64,000 nucleotides of DNA. Source: Branchiostoma lanceolatum (Eukaryota > Chordata > Leptocardii > Amphioxiformes > Branchiostomatidae). Numbering within the stretch: position 1 is the stretch's first letter; each line of letters begins with the position of its first letter. Shown one piece after another: positions 33,901 to 46,230 of this stretch. Position numbers and translations under genes: made by a program. The DNA is taken from positions 25,491,925 to 25,555,924 of the forward strand of contig NC_089725.1 of assembly GCF_035083965.1 (NCBI RefSeq), given 5' to 3'. The notes under the pieces were generated by a model, which saw only the letters and a list, made by a program, of their open reading frames with translations, searched no databases and was not told the DNA's origin.

Positions 33901-36900
33901 CATGTGTGATGATTAAAAAAATTTACACCAAAAGTAGTAGTAACACCTTTGAATTATCATTTTTGATACATAAGGCCACAGAAATTTAATCCCTGGTTCT
34001 CAGATTTCTTAAGAATACATTTAACATCATAAAAACAGAGCTTGAGGACCAGGTTCATGCCTTGGCGAACTCAGTTTTATTGAAATAATACAATAACATT
34101 CAAGCCCCCTCTCCTCTGCTTTTATGACGTCTGCTGGCTACATTTTCACCTTAAAATATCCAAGAATGAAGGTAATAAATTGGCGTGGCTTTAACTAAAA
34201 TAAAGAGTAGTTGTTGACCTGTCATAGCAGTCTCCCTTCCTCCCGATGGGTACGTCGAACTCCACCTGGTCGTACGCGTCGTAAGGCTGGACCTTCCGCA
34301 GGTCCCACTTGATTCCTGAACCGCGTAACATCACGCCACTGTGTGCCAGGAATACAAAAGATAAGGCCTTGAAAAAAATTGTACATAGTTGAAGTAAAGA
34401 GTATGAAAAATGTCCCGCTTCTGATCCGAAAGTGGATACTACAATTCTAGGATTAAAAACCGAGTTCAAGAGGGTTGTAAAGCATTAAACATGAGGGTCT
34501 CTATGCTCCAACAGGAGGAACATCTTTTGTGAGACAGAGGATTGATCACCTGAACCCATAGTTGATGGCATCTTCTGCAGAAATGACGCCGATGTCAATA
34601 GTGCGGTTCCGCCAGATGCGGTTGTTCGTCAGCATCTCCTCCACCTCATCTATCCGCTGGGCAAACTTCGTAATGAAGTCATAGATATCATCCATCAGAC
34701 CCAGGGGAAGATCCTGCAAAACAGGAGTCAAACATGTTGTAGGATAAAGCAGAATATACTCAGTAGAGGGTAGCCTGCCTACCAGACTACCGCATTACAG
34801 TCGCTAATCCTTCAGACGGGGAAGCAAATTTCAAATTTACCCCGCCAGTACAGTTGCCACATGGCCTCCAATTATCTGCCAAGAGAGACTGGCCAACTCT
34901 ATATCGCGTATGATGTGCTTTCCTTGGGGTTAATATCGTCTAGCACAAAGGGTCTGGTATCTATGCTAAGTAGAGGGAGGTTGCAAAGAACATACTGGAG
35001 AAATAGCAAATTAAACCTTCTGCCTTCATCGGTAAAGAGAGGGACACAACAATTATTCCACTTACAATTTCTTCAGGCAATGAAAAGCAAAACATAAAAA
35101 CTCTGATGACAATACTAAACTAGTAAAGTGACTGACCTGCTGCACCCCTCCAGGACGAACATAAGCAGCGTGCATACGGGCTCCGGACACACGCTCATAG
35201 AACTCCATCATCTGTGTGTAGGCAGAAGTAAGGAATGATGGAGATGTCAGGATATCATGCTATTAAAGATACATACTTCATAGAAAATGCTGTGCCCACT
35301 GCTTGCACAGGACCCCAAGAATGATGATGTTAGCAACATAATTGTGTGGAGCAAAAGCATGCAACTTGAAATTGAAGGGAGTCTGTGTAATAAAGATCAA
35401 ATAGTGCACCACATAACATGTCAAAGCAGTGTACAGTCTTATACAACACAAAGCCCCAGACCTTCTCTCTTTCCTCAAACATCCAGAAGAAGGGTGTCAT
35501 GGCTCCCACGTCCAGGGCATGGGTGCCCACTCCCATGATGTGGTTCAAGATTCTTGTGATCTCACCGAACATCACTGCAGATGAGATAAAACAAATGGTA
35601 GTGAGCCCAGAAAAGTACTGTGGAACAGAACAAGCTTAAGGCCTTCCATGGGTCGAGAAATGCCACAACATTATGGGTCACACATATGCTGGTTATGCTG
35701 GTCCAAATGTTTCAATCTAACTGTGTGGAGTGGAGAGCCAACCTAACAGCCTTGGAACACTTTCCGTTCACTTTCATGATATAATTGTGCTGTCAACAGT
35801 GCACAGAGTAAACACAAATGTCATATTGATCTTTCCCAACTTTTTGTCTTTCCTCAAGTTTTAAAACGAAAAGGAGTCATTGTTTTACCTGCTAAATGTG
35901 TAAAATGCATGATATAACACAAGTTATAAAATCATTTCTGTCAACCTTACAGCAGTCCCAATGCATTATAATACATATAGTGTAATGTACAGGTCTACTA
36001 CAGGATATAGCTAATATTTCCCCCATCCAAATATTTAATATGACAGGCCGACTGAGAAGTAGGACATTACCTCTGATATACTTGGCTCTCTCCGGGATTT
36101 CTATGCCAAGTAGTTTCTCCACAGCCAGAGAGTAGCACTGCTCGTTACACATCATGGACACATAGTCCAATCGGTCAAAATACGGAAGCGCCTGAATTTA
36201 ACAAGAGAATAAACACATAGGTTTGTAACATTAAATGGTTCTCTCTACCAATAGTTTGACAAGTTACAGATAAATATCTAGACTAATGAACATGATCCTG
36301 ATAAAAGTTAAAAGTTTTCAATACTAAATCTTAAATAACAAATGCTTCCCTATCAGCTGTGGCATAGCTGCCACACTACGTCCAACTGTTGTCACCCATT
36401 CAAGGTATAAATTTCAATTACATGTATTCTCATTTGTCTTCACATGGATGGTCTTCCTTAGATATCCGAAGATAAGTAGCTGGTTTTGTACCTGTAAGTA
36501 GGTCTTGTACTCTATCAGCTTCTCTGTGCCTCGGTGCAACAGTCCAATATGGGGGTCACATCTCTTGACACTCTGCAAATGTAAGACAACATATCATTAC
36601 ATGTACATGCATACATGTATAACACTATAATAATGACACGTAGCAATGTAACACGTAGAATAAAGAAATAAGTTTGGGCATTTTCAAGACGAGAGACCAA
36701 ACCACTGCTGGCTACATGCATGTGTGTGCAAGTCAACATACATTATTTTGTACTTCTATTGGTAAACTGGTGACACTTTCCTTTTGTGGGTCACCAGCTA
36801 AGTGAGTCATCTGGGACTTCCTCAAATTCAAAAGTAAAAGTACTAGTTATCTAGTTATGTCAGTTTCTCTTCTCTAACACTATCTGTACACTGCTGTAAG

Positions 36901-38075
36901 CCCTGACCTCTCCGCTGAGTTCCATGACCAGCCTGAGTACACCATGAGCTGCCGGGTGCTGGGGCCCAAAGTTCACGGTCAAGTTGGAGACCTCCGTGTC
37001 TGGGGTGGGATCCCGTACTGTGGAGTGAGATACAAGGAACACACAATCATAAAATAAAAGGCCAATAAATTCCTCCAGCAGCTCTTCATACACAACTACA
37101 TCTACCGGTAAGTAAAAACTATGTAAAACTGTGAAGCACATACACACTGACAGCAAGTATACTTCTCTGTCTACAAGGCAAAGGGCAAATTGTTAGGGAA
37201 CAAAGGTGTACATAAAGTAACAGTAAATGTGAAGTTATGCACATGGATCATCGACAATATATTTGTCAGTGCATATACTCTCTTAGTTGCACGTCTCTGA
37301 ATGTTTTCCACCTGCTCAGCTTGTTTCCAAGTGCATGGTGACCAGATTGGCACCCCATATTCAAGATGGGGTCTTACGAGTGATTTGTACAAGATGGTGA
37401 AAATCTCATAATCTGTCCATGCACAACCACAACAATAACTTGTTTGAAAACACCATGGCATGCAAAGTTTTCATGTCAAGTTACTTACAACTCCATGGTT
37501 TGATATCCTTGGCCCATCTATTTGGTTCTTTCGGGTCTGTGTAGAAGACTGCACCAGCTGTTTCCTGAATGTCTTCGACCGTTGGGTGCCATTGCTTCCC
37601 CCCTCTGTATGGGACACACAAGCAAAATTTAGATCTCTGATATAGCCCAACCAGACAAAAACGTTACTGTTCTTTTGGAGAACTTCAAAGCATTGAACTA
37701 CTAGTAATTATTAGACAAATGGGCTAATCAAGTCGAGAAAGTAAGGTCATACGTGGTATGGCCACATGGGACAGATCCAATGTTCTCCGTCACAAACTGC
37801 GCGTGAACATCGCAATGTTGTCACATAATATGATCATATAATCACTGAACGCCCCCCTCCCCAAAAATTATTACACAACGCACCAAGGACACATGCAAAT
37901 GTGCGAATTCAACAGATAAACTGGTTTCAGCAAGCCACGAACTGATGTAGGTCGAGTCTTTAAACACTCACCTAGTCACTTGAAAGGCTGATGCTGTCTG
38001 GGGGACGACACGCTTAAGCAAAGTGCCGTTGGACACGAGCGAACGAGTGGCAAAACCCAAAAGGGTCGACGCCAT
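30998..38075 (-). CDS. NDUFS2: NADH:ubiquinone oxidoreductase core subunit S2 (49 kDa subunit of complex I)
   Basis: Fourteen exons in transcript order: 38075-37972, 37604-37489, 37017-36908, 36572-36492, 36191-36071, 35574-35462, 35211-35137, 34713-34550, 34338-34219, 33684-33600, 33048-32908, 32471-32388, 31623-31566 and 31035-30998. All junction phases agree, giving 469 aa (vertebrate NDUFS2 is about 463). The N-terminus ([12 protein letters not shown]...) is basic and hydroxylated, like a mitochondrial presequence. Family landmarks are [14 protein letters not shown] (about residues 88-103), [52 protein letters not shown], and the C-terminal [19 protein letters not shown]. This nuclear-encoded subunit helps form the quinone-reduction site in the matrix arm of complex I. 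It is divergent from the MYND gene at 38221, probably sharing a promoter. Introns hold a SINE (31182), a hAT MITE (31851) and a LINE reverse-transcriptase fragment (37252). Confidence 0.97.
31182..31440 (+). repeat. tRNA-derived SINE in the last NDUFS2 intron
   Basis: An A-box-like TGGTTGGGGTAGTTGA is followed by a consensus B box GGTTCGAATCC at 31233-31243. The body contains GCTTTGGAAAGGCACTTAAC and CCTCACTCTACTCAG, resembling the SINE at 24500. It is antisense to NDUFS2. Confidence 0.75.
31851..32240. mobile_element. 390-bp hAT MITE with perfect 8-bp TSD
   Basis: The ends are CAGTGTTCTC and GAGAACACTG, extended by similar subterminal sequence (CCAGGATTTTTTCA and TGAAAAGGCCTGG). CTCGGAGG is duplicated exactly at 31843-31850 and 32241-32248, the 8-bp TSD of hAT transposons. 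CACAGCATAGGGG-like subrepeats occur four times plus inverted CCCCTATGCTG. Confidence 0.88.
33195..33262 (+). repeat. Short LINE-type 3'-tail fragment
   Basis: AATTCAGCCCTTGGGCTGCA followed by an AATAAAACCCATTATCATT-like tail resembles two other segments (50535-50580 and 51545-51605) that share AATTAGCC(C/T)TCGGGC and AACTTGCAA. Such recurring GGGC-hairpin tails are typical of non-LTR retrotransposon 3' ends. The family is not identified. Confidence 0.35.
37252..37413 (-). pseudogene. LINE reverse-transcriptase fragment (CR1/L2/Jockey type) in NDUFS2 intron 2
   Basis: The minus-strand frame reads [20 protein letters not shown] followed by [12 protein letters not shown]. This is the well-known conserved segment just after the catalytic fingers of non-LTR retrotransposon reverse transcriptases ([12 protein letters not shown]...W.P....I..LE.VQRRATK). 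Only about 55 codons are preserved and no flanking RT or endonuclease sequence is visible, so it is a dead 5'-truncated fragment. Confidence 0.85.
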
Positions 38076-38220
38076 TTTGATTTCTTCACAGCTAGGGGGC
38101 CTCAGACTCAGTAGCTGCCTCTAGATAATATGCCTAGAATTCTATTCTCCGAAAATTTATGAGAAATCTAAAAGCGACCAAATACAGAGATTAGCCAATA
38201 TCAAACTGTCAGTATTTCAA
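38076..38220. promoter_or_regulatory. Bidirectional promoter between NDUFS2 and the MYND-domain gene
   Basis: Only about 145 bases separate the NDUFS2 ATG (38075, minus) from the first supported ATG of the MYND gene (38221, plus), and the frames diverge. No TATA box is obvious for either gene. The exact transcription starts are unknown and either 5' UTR may extend further. Confidence 0.6.
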
Positions 38221-41200
38221 ATGTTTACATTTTGTTCGGATTTGTTAAAGGAGTGTATATATCATGCAATAAATGTAAGAGTTATACAGGCACAAAAACT
38301 GCAGGAAGACCTCAGAGAAAGAGTTCAAGCAAGTTGCCAGGTGTGCAAGGTTCATGTTCATGGAGGAAGGGGGGAAATGGCTCTACAAAACACAACGTCT
38401 GATGTGACGTGTCAAGAAGACCCTGAAATACACATACTACACAGGCCAGAAAGATTCTTGGGTCCTCTTGCAGAACTAAAGACAAAGTCCATAACTGTCC
38501 GCAAGTTGAAAGGTGAGTTACTCATATTCATTGTTATGAGGAGAGCTTAAAAGTTCCCAGGTGTTCAAGGCCAGGTCAGTCATGGCTGAAGGACAAAGAA
38601 AGTGTTCTTAAACTTTAAAAATGACAAGAAGGACTCTGATGTTCAAAAACTTCTAAGGTGCTACAGGTGGTCCTCTATGTAATCTAATAAGGTACAAATT
38701 CCATTTCTGTCTAAAAGTTGAAAGGCAAGTATTAAGATTGCCATTAACATCAATATATAGTGTAGTGTCTTGTGCCTTCAGTACTTAGCCTTGTGTGTTT
38801 TCATTCCTGGGATCCAAGAGAAACAATGCTGTTTTCTCTATTGTTTCTGTCATTAGCCTATGACAATGAGTACATATATACACATACGTGTAATTCAAAT
38901 CCTGATAAGCACTATATCCCACAATAATGAATCAACATAAAGCATTCAACAGATGGGTGTACTTTCTGTACTCACCCTTTTCTCTTCCACCCCAGTTGAT
39001 GATTTAAGCCAAGGTTGAATCAATTAAATATGTCTATCCGGATTTTATGTTTTGATTTTGTGGTACTTCATGTCCTTTGTTTTGTAAACTGCCATGCTTT
39101 TCTCTGTTTTTGTTAAAACGTGAATAAAGAAAGATTTAAAAAAAATATATATATATGTCTATCATCTGGAACAAGTTAATGCCTTATTTCAGCTTATGCA
39201 CTGTGACATTCAGTTAAATTGAAATAAAAGTTGAGTGAAGAGAAAGAGTTAATGAAACAAATTATCAAAAAAGTCATGATTCCAACTTACATTTCAAGTC
39301 TAAAAGCTGATGAGATTAGAGTTGCAGCAGGTTCATGTAGGTGTGCTGTGCAATTGACTTCTTGATGAAAATATAAAGATTACTGAAAAATAGATAAAAA
39401 GAAGGCTGTGACCAACAAAGTTTTTAATGATACATGGAAAGTTATGACAGACTCATTACCTTTATTTAACCACGATATCATCAATTGTGAAGAGTTTTGA
39501 TTCTATATTACTCCCCTTCTCAGCTCTTGGAGTCGTCAAGAACAATGATGAAGAGGTGAGGAAAGAAAGGCGTGACCTCCTGGCACTTGTTCTTCGTGTC
39601 TTGAATGATGTGAGCGAGAGGTACAAGGAAGACAATGACATCTTCAATGAAGAATCATGGCAGGAGTCAGGTACGTCTTTGATTCTTTCTTGATTGTGAA
39701 AAATTGCACCAATTTTGAGATCTCCCATTGTTCAGCCATTGTCTTTTTCTTTCACTGTTATATACAAATGTGGATGTCCCTAAACCTGGTCCAAAGGCTG
39801 ACTGCTGCAAGAGACAGACGAGTCTGGAGAGAGCTTTTCATCTCCATGTCTACCTTGTCCCCCCAACGACCTGGAGAGTAAGGGACTAGATAGATAAATT
39901 GATAATGTACATGTATGTGCCATCTCTGTTTCAGGAGAGGAATGGGTGTGTACAAAGCTCTCACCGCTCTTCCAAATCCACTTCCTTCGGAGGACTTGTG
40001 CTCCAAGTCTTTTGCTCGACCATAAGACACGACTCATGATGCAAGACGAACTCTCGGAACTCTCGGAAGGAGAAATACAGCGTCTCGAAAGATGTGCTGA
40101 GAGACAACGGCAATACTACATCACTAAGTGCAAGGAGCGGTACAAGGAGATCTTTACCACTGATAGAGCACACCCTGTGAGGAACATTGACTTCATCACC
40201 AGGTGTCTGATAGACTTCATCATGGTCCCATTGAAGGATGAGAGGATCGGTGAGGACAATGAGTATGTGGAGGAGGACTACTACATCTACATGCATGCCA
40301 TCAGGGTGCTCGCACCCTACCTCAACACCTGCAGCAAGTCAGAGGTCCAACGTTTCCTCCAAATCTGTAACGTCCAATGGGTGAGGAAGAACTGCTACAC
40401 CCACGAGATCCAGTGTGTGGTGAAGTACTGGCTGATGGACAGGGACTATGGCGTTACGCTTGCTCACATACTGGGGGAAATGTTTGCAGATTCCTCCTCC
40501 TACTTTGACGACTACATGATGGAGCACATCGTGGATTACATTGTCGCGCGAAAAAATCGCGCCCTCTTCAACTTCAGGGAAATCCGCAACCTGATGGTTT
40601 TCTACATGTGCGCGGCGCTCATCCACTCTCCCAATGACTTCTACAACACGATCATCCTGGAGAACCTGATGAAACTGGATGGACACGAGAGCTGGCACAT
40701 CGCAGAGGTGATATACCGAGAGGGCCTGATCGACTGGACATGGAATGGCAAGTTCTGGCTCGACTACCTGGAGTATTTTGAGCTTCCAGTGGGGGACACA
40801 GAAGACATCCTACTGAATCAGTGTCCCAGTAAGTATGCACTTAACCTGACCACGGCGCAAAGCTTCTACATGAAATGCATATCTCCCCAGTTGATCTGAC
40901 AAATTTAGCTTACTCATTACATTAGATTCTGTACTTCATAGTGTGTTCAAGAGCATGAACCTGGGCTGTCTCCAGCTTAAAATATTTTTCCGTCCCACTC
41001 ATTGTTTGAAAGCCCATGTTGTTAATTTCGTCGGTAATTCTGTCATGCTAACCTTATAAAAATACATTTTCATCAATTTCATGTTCAAATTTTTTGGATG
41101 CATGAGGGAAATATATGTTCCTCCCAACAAGCAAATTTCCATCCTAGGACGGAGGGACGGATCCTGGAGACAGCCCTGGTATGAACTAAGATGACTTCAA

Positions 41201-44200
41201 TATCAGTGAAGGTACAATTATTGTATTTTCCAGGAGTGATGGTTGGTGGCAGAGATACAGGGAGTGTCGCCCGTAAGGTCAGCAGAGCCCAGGAAAGGTA
41301 CGATGCTCGAGTGGAGCGACTGAGGCGGAGGAATGACAGAAACATGAAAGACCCATCCTACTGTGACCAGTTGGAAAAGAAGAGAAGAGCAGCTGAAAAG
41401 ATGAAAGCTAGAGCATGTAAGTAGGCACTTGTGCAAGTTTCACATGCAATTCTATTTCATATCATTTCTACAGAAGGAAACATTAAAATTTCTAATATGT
41501 TCCAAGATGTTATGTTGTCTGGCTTCGGTGAAAAATAAAAGGTTTGAGACAACTTTCAGGGCTCGAAATAGTGGGTGCATGTGCACCTGTGTGCACCAAA
41601 AATGGAATTTTTGACTGTGGGTGCACTGGTGCACCTAGATATTTTTGTACTCTATAGGGTAATGGTACTCTTGTACACGAGCAGACAGAATATTCTTGAA
41701 ATGTGTCAGAAAAAGCAATATAACCTTTTGTTGTACTTTATTTGATGTATTGCTTGGTTGAAATCTGGATAGAATTACAGATTGAAGTTCTTAAGAGAGG
41801 CAGTAGCGTCAAACTTTTGTTTTGCTGACATTCAACTTTATTTCATGTGGTGCATCCAAAATATTTTCTGTGCACCTAATTTTTTTGGTTGGGTGCACCA
41901 GTGCACCTATTTCCAAAAAAAGAATTTCCAGCCCTCAGCCTTTATTAGACTGGGATCCAACAACACAGAGTTGACCTGGTGTGACAATTTGTGATTAGCT
42001 TCCTGTTCCGGCTTTCCATTTCCCTCATATCATTTGAGTGTGAGTACATGTACTGTACTGTACTGTCTTCTACCCACCTACTGCCTTGTCTAAGTCCTAC
42101 AAGTACATACTGTACATTGTACAGTACACGTATCATGATGTGTCGGAGGCGACTGTTTTTTCTGTCTGTTGCACCCTTGCTGAGTCAACAGTTTCTGACT
42201 ATAGCAATGTCGACAACTCAAAACAACCGCAAACACTCCATTTTCTCCTTCCCAGTGATCATGAATTAAATCAACGCAAACTTAAATGCATTTACTGTAT
42301 AATGAACAAGCTATTCTCATGACATGTTCCTTTCCTACACTTTGTTACCTAAAGTAATGTGGCTTAAAGAGAACTTCCCCGTGGAGGATGGGGAGTACCC
42401 TGAGGAGAAACAGTGGGTTCTGGTGAGCCAAAAGCAAGACTGGAAAGTCGCAGGCTGCCCACCATCCGGGGAGGACCTGATATTGAAAGTGTACAGGTGA
42501 GGTTTTATAACTTCTCTGTCGTCCTCTAGATTGCCCTGTGTGTCCAACAGGAAAGAATTGAGCTTACCTAAATAAGTTGTTAGCTTTCTCAAATATGGGA
42601 GCTTGTGAATCACATGTGAACCACATGACTTACCTAACATGCAGTATATTGCCACTGTTTAGTTAGTTAGTTGTGAATTAAGTTGTTAGCTTTCTCCAAT
42701 ATAGGGACTTATGAACTACATGATTTACCTAACATGCAGTCTAATGCCACTGTCTAGTTAGTTTTCATTCAGATAGCACTTCGATCAAATTGTACTTCAA
42801 GAACTGTCAACACTATGAGACACATCTTTTGTGACAGTAAATAGAGTAAATTGATAAGCAGGTTCATGGTTCAAGGTCCCTGAGACATTAAAAAAACGCG
42901 TTGACATGCATCAAGCATGGTTTAGACAAGAACTGTTTACTGGTCAGGGGCCTTCACCTTTGACCTTGCACATGTGCAGTTGGAACCGTGAACCCACTTC
43001 AGGGCTCGAAATACTGGGTGCATGCGCACCTTTGTGCACCCAAAATTGGAGCTGTGCACCTAATTTTTGACTGTGGGTGCACCACTGCACCTAGATATTT
43101 TTTTGTAGGCTATAGGATAAAGGTGCATTTGTACACTAGTATATATGATATTCTTGAAATGTAAGTACATAACCTTCTGTTGTACTTTATTTGATGTATT
43201 ACTTAAGCTAGCTACAGATTTAAGTTCTTAAGAGAGGAAGCAATTTCTTTTGTTGACATTTAACTTTATTTTGTGTTGTGCACCCAAAATTCTTTCTGTG
43301 CACCTATTTCTTTGGGTTGGGTGCACCAGTGCACCTATTTCCAAAAATGAATTTCAAGCCCTGCACTTATTGTCACACATCCCATTACTGTAGGGAAACA
43401 AACTGTGACAAGATCCTCATCGATGGGGCAACAAGGGAGAGAAAGTATGAAGTTTACGGGCCTGCCCCTCCTCTGAAACCTCTTAGCTTGATGAGGGAGC
43501 CGCTGGACCTGGATGAAGACAGCGTAACAGACAGTCAAATTGCAAGATTCGGCAACAAAAGCATTTGGAAACGTGCCGACCACAATGTGGAGAGCATTAG
43601 GGAAGCTTTAAAGGAAGAGGGAACAATGGTAATTATCAAGGAGGGATCAGATGATGAGGAGGAAGAGAGAAGAGCATGTAAGGAAGAACTTGGCTTCAGT
43701 GAGAGAGACATGAAGCAAGATTGGAGAGATGGTGCAGCAAGAGCAAATTGGAAAGAAACAGGTGCAGAGGGAACAGGAAAGGAATCAGGAAAGGAGGAAC
43801 TCGTCCAAGCTATGAAGAACATGAAGGAAGATGGTGAAGCAAGACTGAATTGGAAAGAAGCAGGTGCAGAGGGAGGGGCGGAATCAGGAAAGGAGGAACT
43901 TGGCAATGCTTTGAAGAACATGATGCAAGATAGGAGAAATGACACTCCAGGTCTGAATGAGAGAGAATCAACTACAGAAGGAAAGGCAAAACTAGGGGAA
44001 GGAGATGCTGAACATGGTGAAAACAACATGAAGAAAGATCAGAGAGGAGACAGCACAAAAGTGAATGGAAAAGAATCATGTGCTACTGAGAGAGGAAGGG
44101 GCCCAAGAAAGGAAGAAGTTGACCACACTGAGAAGAATTTGGAGCAAGATGTTGCACCAAAGTTTTCATATAAGATACATGTACATGCTGCTGAAGAAAG

Positions 44201-45067
44201 AGAACGAACTGTGATTGTGAAGGAGAAAACTGAACGTAGTAAAAAGGCCAGTAAGAAATCTAAGATGAAGAAGGGCGGAGCCAGTGAAGAGGAGCGAGAA
44301 AAACATGTGGAGAAGGAAGCTGGCGATGCAACTCCAAATGTTTGGGACGCTCTGAGAAAGACAAAAGGATCAGGACAGAACAGAGCTTCGGGTGGAATCG
44401 ACTGGGAAGGTCCATTAGTTGTTGTCCATAAAGATGCTTCAGAACCAGCCTGGGAAGGAGGACCTAGCACTAAGGTATGTCAACTTAACAAAGAATCAAT
44501 CATGTTAGTGTCACTGGTAGTTAACTCTTGCAGTTGCAGCTATTTTAAGATAGCAATATACATGCATATACAAATGGGCTTGGCAATGCAACCTTCTTGG
44601 TTTCTCTGGGCCGCTACAAATTGTGGTAGTATATCTGATAGAACAGGGCTTTGCTTCTTAAATTGAAGCAAAATCTCAGTCAGTCTACGATCTTTAGGAA
44701 TAACTGCTTAGTACATTAGGTGAAAAAAGTTGACCCCAGTTCCTGTGTTTCAAGTCCAGAAGTTGCATTCTCGACAATTCCTATTTTCCCACAGCAACTG
44801 GTCCAACTCTTAGGAGACACCCTGAACTCCAAGAACTTGAAACATAAAAGCTTTGCAGGGATGGATCCTGAAGAGAGAAATGAGATGATCAGAAGAGAGG
44901 CGGTGCACTTCATCTGTGGGTACTGCAAGAGGGTGCCAGACTATTTGGAGAAGTTCGGCAAATGTGCCTCCTGCCGAAGGGCCCACTACTGCTCAAAGGA
45001 GTGTCAAAGGAAGCACTGGAGGGAGGGCCACAAGGAAGAGTGCCCAAAATTACTACAACACCGATAG
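38221..45067 (+). CDS. Unrecognised ~1003-aa protein with C-terminal MYND zinc finger
   Basis: Seven exons: 38221-38512, 39524-39670, 39935-40828, 41234-41416, 42355-42496, 43394-44474 and 44795-45067, all in phase, 1003 residues. Residues about 150-445 form a compact, helix-rich, aromatic region (exon 3, one 894-bp exon) that I do not recognise. Residues about 450-505 are a basic coiled segment (RVERLRRRNDRN). Residues about 650-805 are low-complexity K/E/G-rich with roughly five degenerate ~35-residue repeats (KNMKED...WKEAGAE...GKEEL). The C-terminus (about 954-998) is a complete MYND finger: CGYC, CASC, AHYCSKEC, HWREGH, KEEC. MYND fingers bind PxLxP-type peptides and often sit on chromatin or ciliary-assembly proteins. 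No SET domain or other catalytic motif is visible. The first ATG is the one in frame at 38221, and an upstream exon cannot be excluded. Two hAT MITEs and a tandem duplication occupy its introns. Confidence 0.85.
41557..41936 (+). mobile_element. hAT-like MITE, GTGCAC-rich family, copy 2
   Basis: It starts CAGGGCTCGAAATA and ends TTTCCAGCCCT with a mutated last base. Repeated GGTGCAC motifs and GTGCACCTAGATATTTTTGT match copy 1 in inverse orientation. I see no clean TSD. It lies in intron 4 of the MYND gene. Confidence 0.7.
42571..42763 (+). repeat. Imperfect tandem duplication (~100 bp unit)
   Basis: AAGTTGTTAGCTTTCTC, then TTACCTAACATGCAGT, then ATGCCACTGT/TTGCCACTGT plus AGTTAGTT appear in the same order from 42571 and again from 42676. 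The second unit is about 15 bases shorter. It is intronic in the MYND gene. Confidence 0.7.
43000..43363 (+). mobile_element. hAT-like MITE, GTGCAC-rich family, copy 3 (5-bp TSD)
   Basis: It runs from CAGGGCTCGAAATAC to ATTTCAAGCCCTG. CACTT is duplicated at 42995-42999 and 43364-43368. It ends 30 bases before exon 6 of the MYND gene, so it supplies or abuts the polypyrimidine/branch region of that acceptor. Confidence 0.78.
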
Positions 45068-45530
45068 TTTGTATGTGGTTACAAATTTGTCTGAGAAATT
45101 ACAAAGATAATCCTCTATTGCTTAGGAAGTGACTGCTGCTAATGCATCTGTGCCTTAAATTTTTTACTGAGGAAGTAATTATGTATGAACAGCTTTTATG
45201 TATTATCAATTGTAATATGATTGTACATGCATTATCAATATTGTCTACATCAATGATGCATTTTGATAACAATGATATGGATTTAAATGTGTTTATACTC
45301 ATAGATAATTGAAGAATCTCGTAAATCTATGTTGAATTGTAAATTGTCCAAAGAAAATTATCTTATGGGTGTTAATAGTTTTTTAGTGAAGAGATAAAAA
45401 AGTATAATAATATAATAACTATGCTGTATATTTTGCTAAGAAGACTTCAAATTGAAGGAGAGCGAAGTGGGGTTATTAAGGACACATGGGTAATTGTAGA
45501 ACTGAGGTAATAAATATTTCTGAGGCAGTT
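45068..45530 (+). other. 3' UTR of the MYND gene with polyadenylation signal
   Basis: AT-rich sequence after the stop at 45065-45067. AATAAA occurs at 45509-45514, with a second plus-strand AATAAAA near 45739. Confidence 0.55.
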
Positions 45531-46230
45531 CCCTTTTTGATACAGCTTGGGTCCGACTTGTATCTATTACATTGCCTTATACAATCAAGAGACAGCTTGA
45601 TGTACTTAAGTTCAATTCTTTAATTCCTAAATGGTTGTCTGGAGTGTATTTAGAATCTTTTGTACAATAACTTTGAACAAGAAAATTTACTTCATTACAA
45701 TTGGATTATAGGAAACACCTATTTCTATTTCCATTATCAATAAAACATTCTACATATTTTTTTTCTTCTTTTTTTTTGCTAGGAGCCATCAATTCACCAT
45801 TTTACACCATAGACTAATACACTTGAAATTGCCTACTTTAGCAACATACAATGAAGTGTATCACTTATTTAAGTAACACATTTTGTATTACATTTGTATT
45901 TCCAATGAGCCCCTTTATTTTCAATATGCTAAAACCATTTATCATTTCATATGTTTATCAAAATTGGTATGACTAAGAAAATATACAGCACTTAAAAGTC
46001 AGCAGCTATACATTTTTCAACAACACATATAGAATATATATTACTAAAAACTTTGTAAAATTGCACACAAATAGATTTGGTGATTAGTGTTCTTTGCTTT
46101 GGAGGGTTTCGCATTTTTTTAAAAACACACCCAGAAACACCTTAGTGATCTTCAATAAATTCATTCATTAAAATGGTGGACCCCCCGGGTCCTTCCTTGG
46201 CTGATTCCACCTCTGCCCTCTACTTTCCCC
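45531..46230 (-). other. Convergent 3' region; 3' UTR and poly(A) signal of the purple acid phosphatase gene
   Basis: AT-rich, no coding frame of note. TTTATT at 45914-45919 reads AATAAA on the minus strand, about 310 bases past the phosphatase stop. The 3' ends of the two convergent genes lie within a few hundred bases of each other. Confidence 0.5.

Noticed and set aside
38088..38102. CTCF-like core (AGCTAGGGGGCCT) near the NDUFS2 promoter
   Set aside because: A single short match with poor flanks; not enough to call a site.
43535..44470. Two long minus-strand frames (164 and 143 codons)
   Set aside because: They are serine/phenylalanine-rich shadows of the lysine/glutamate-rich MYND exon 6.
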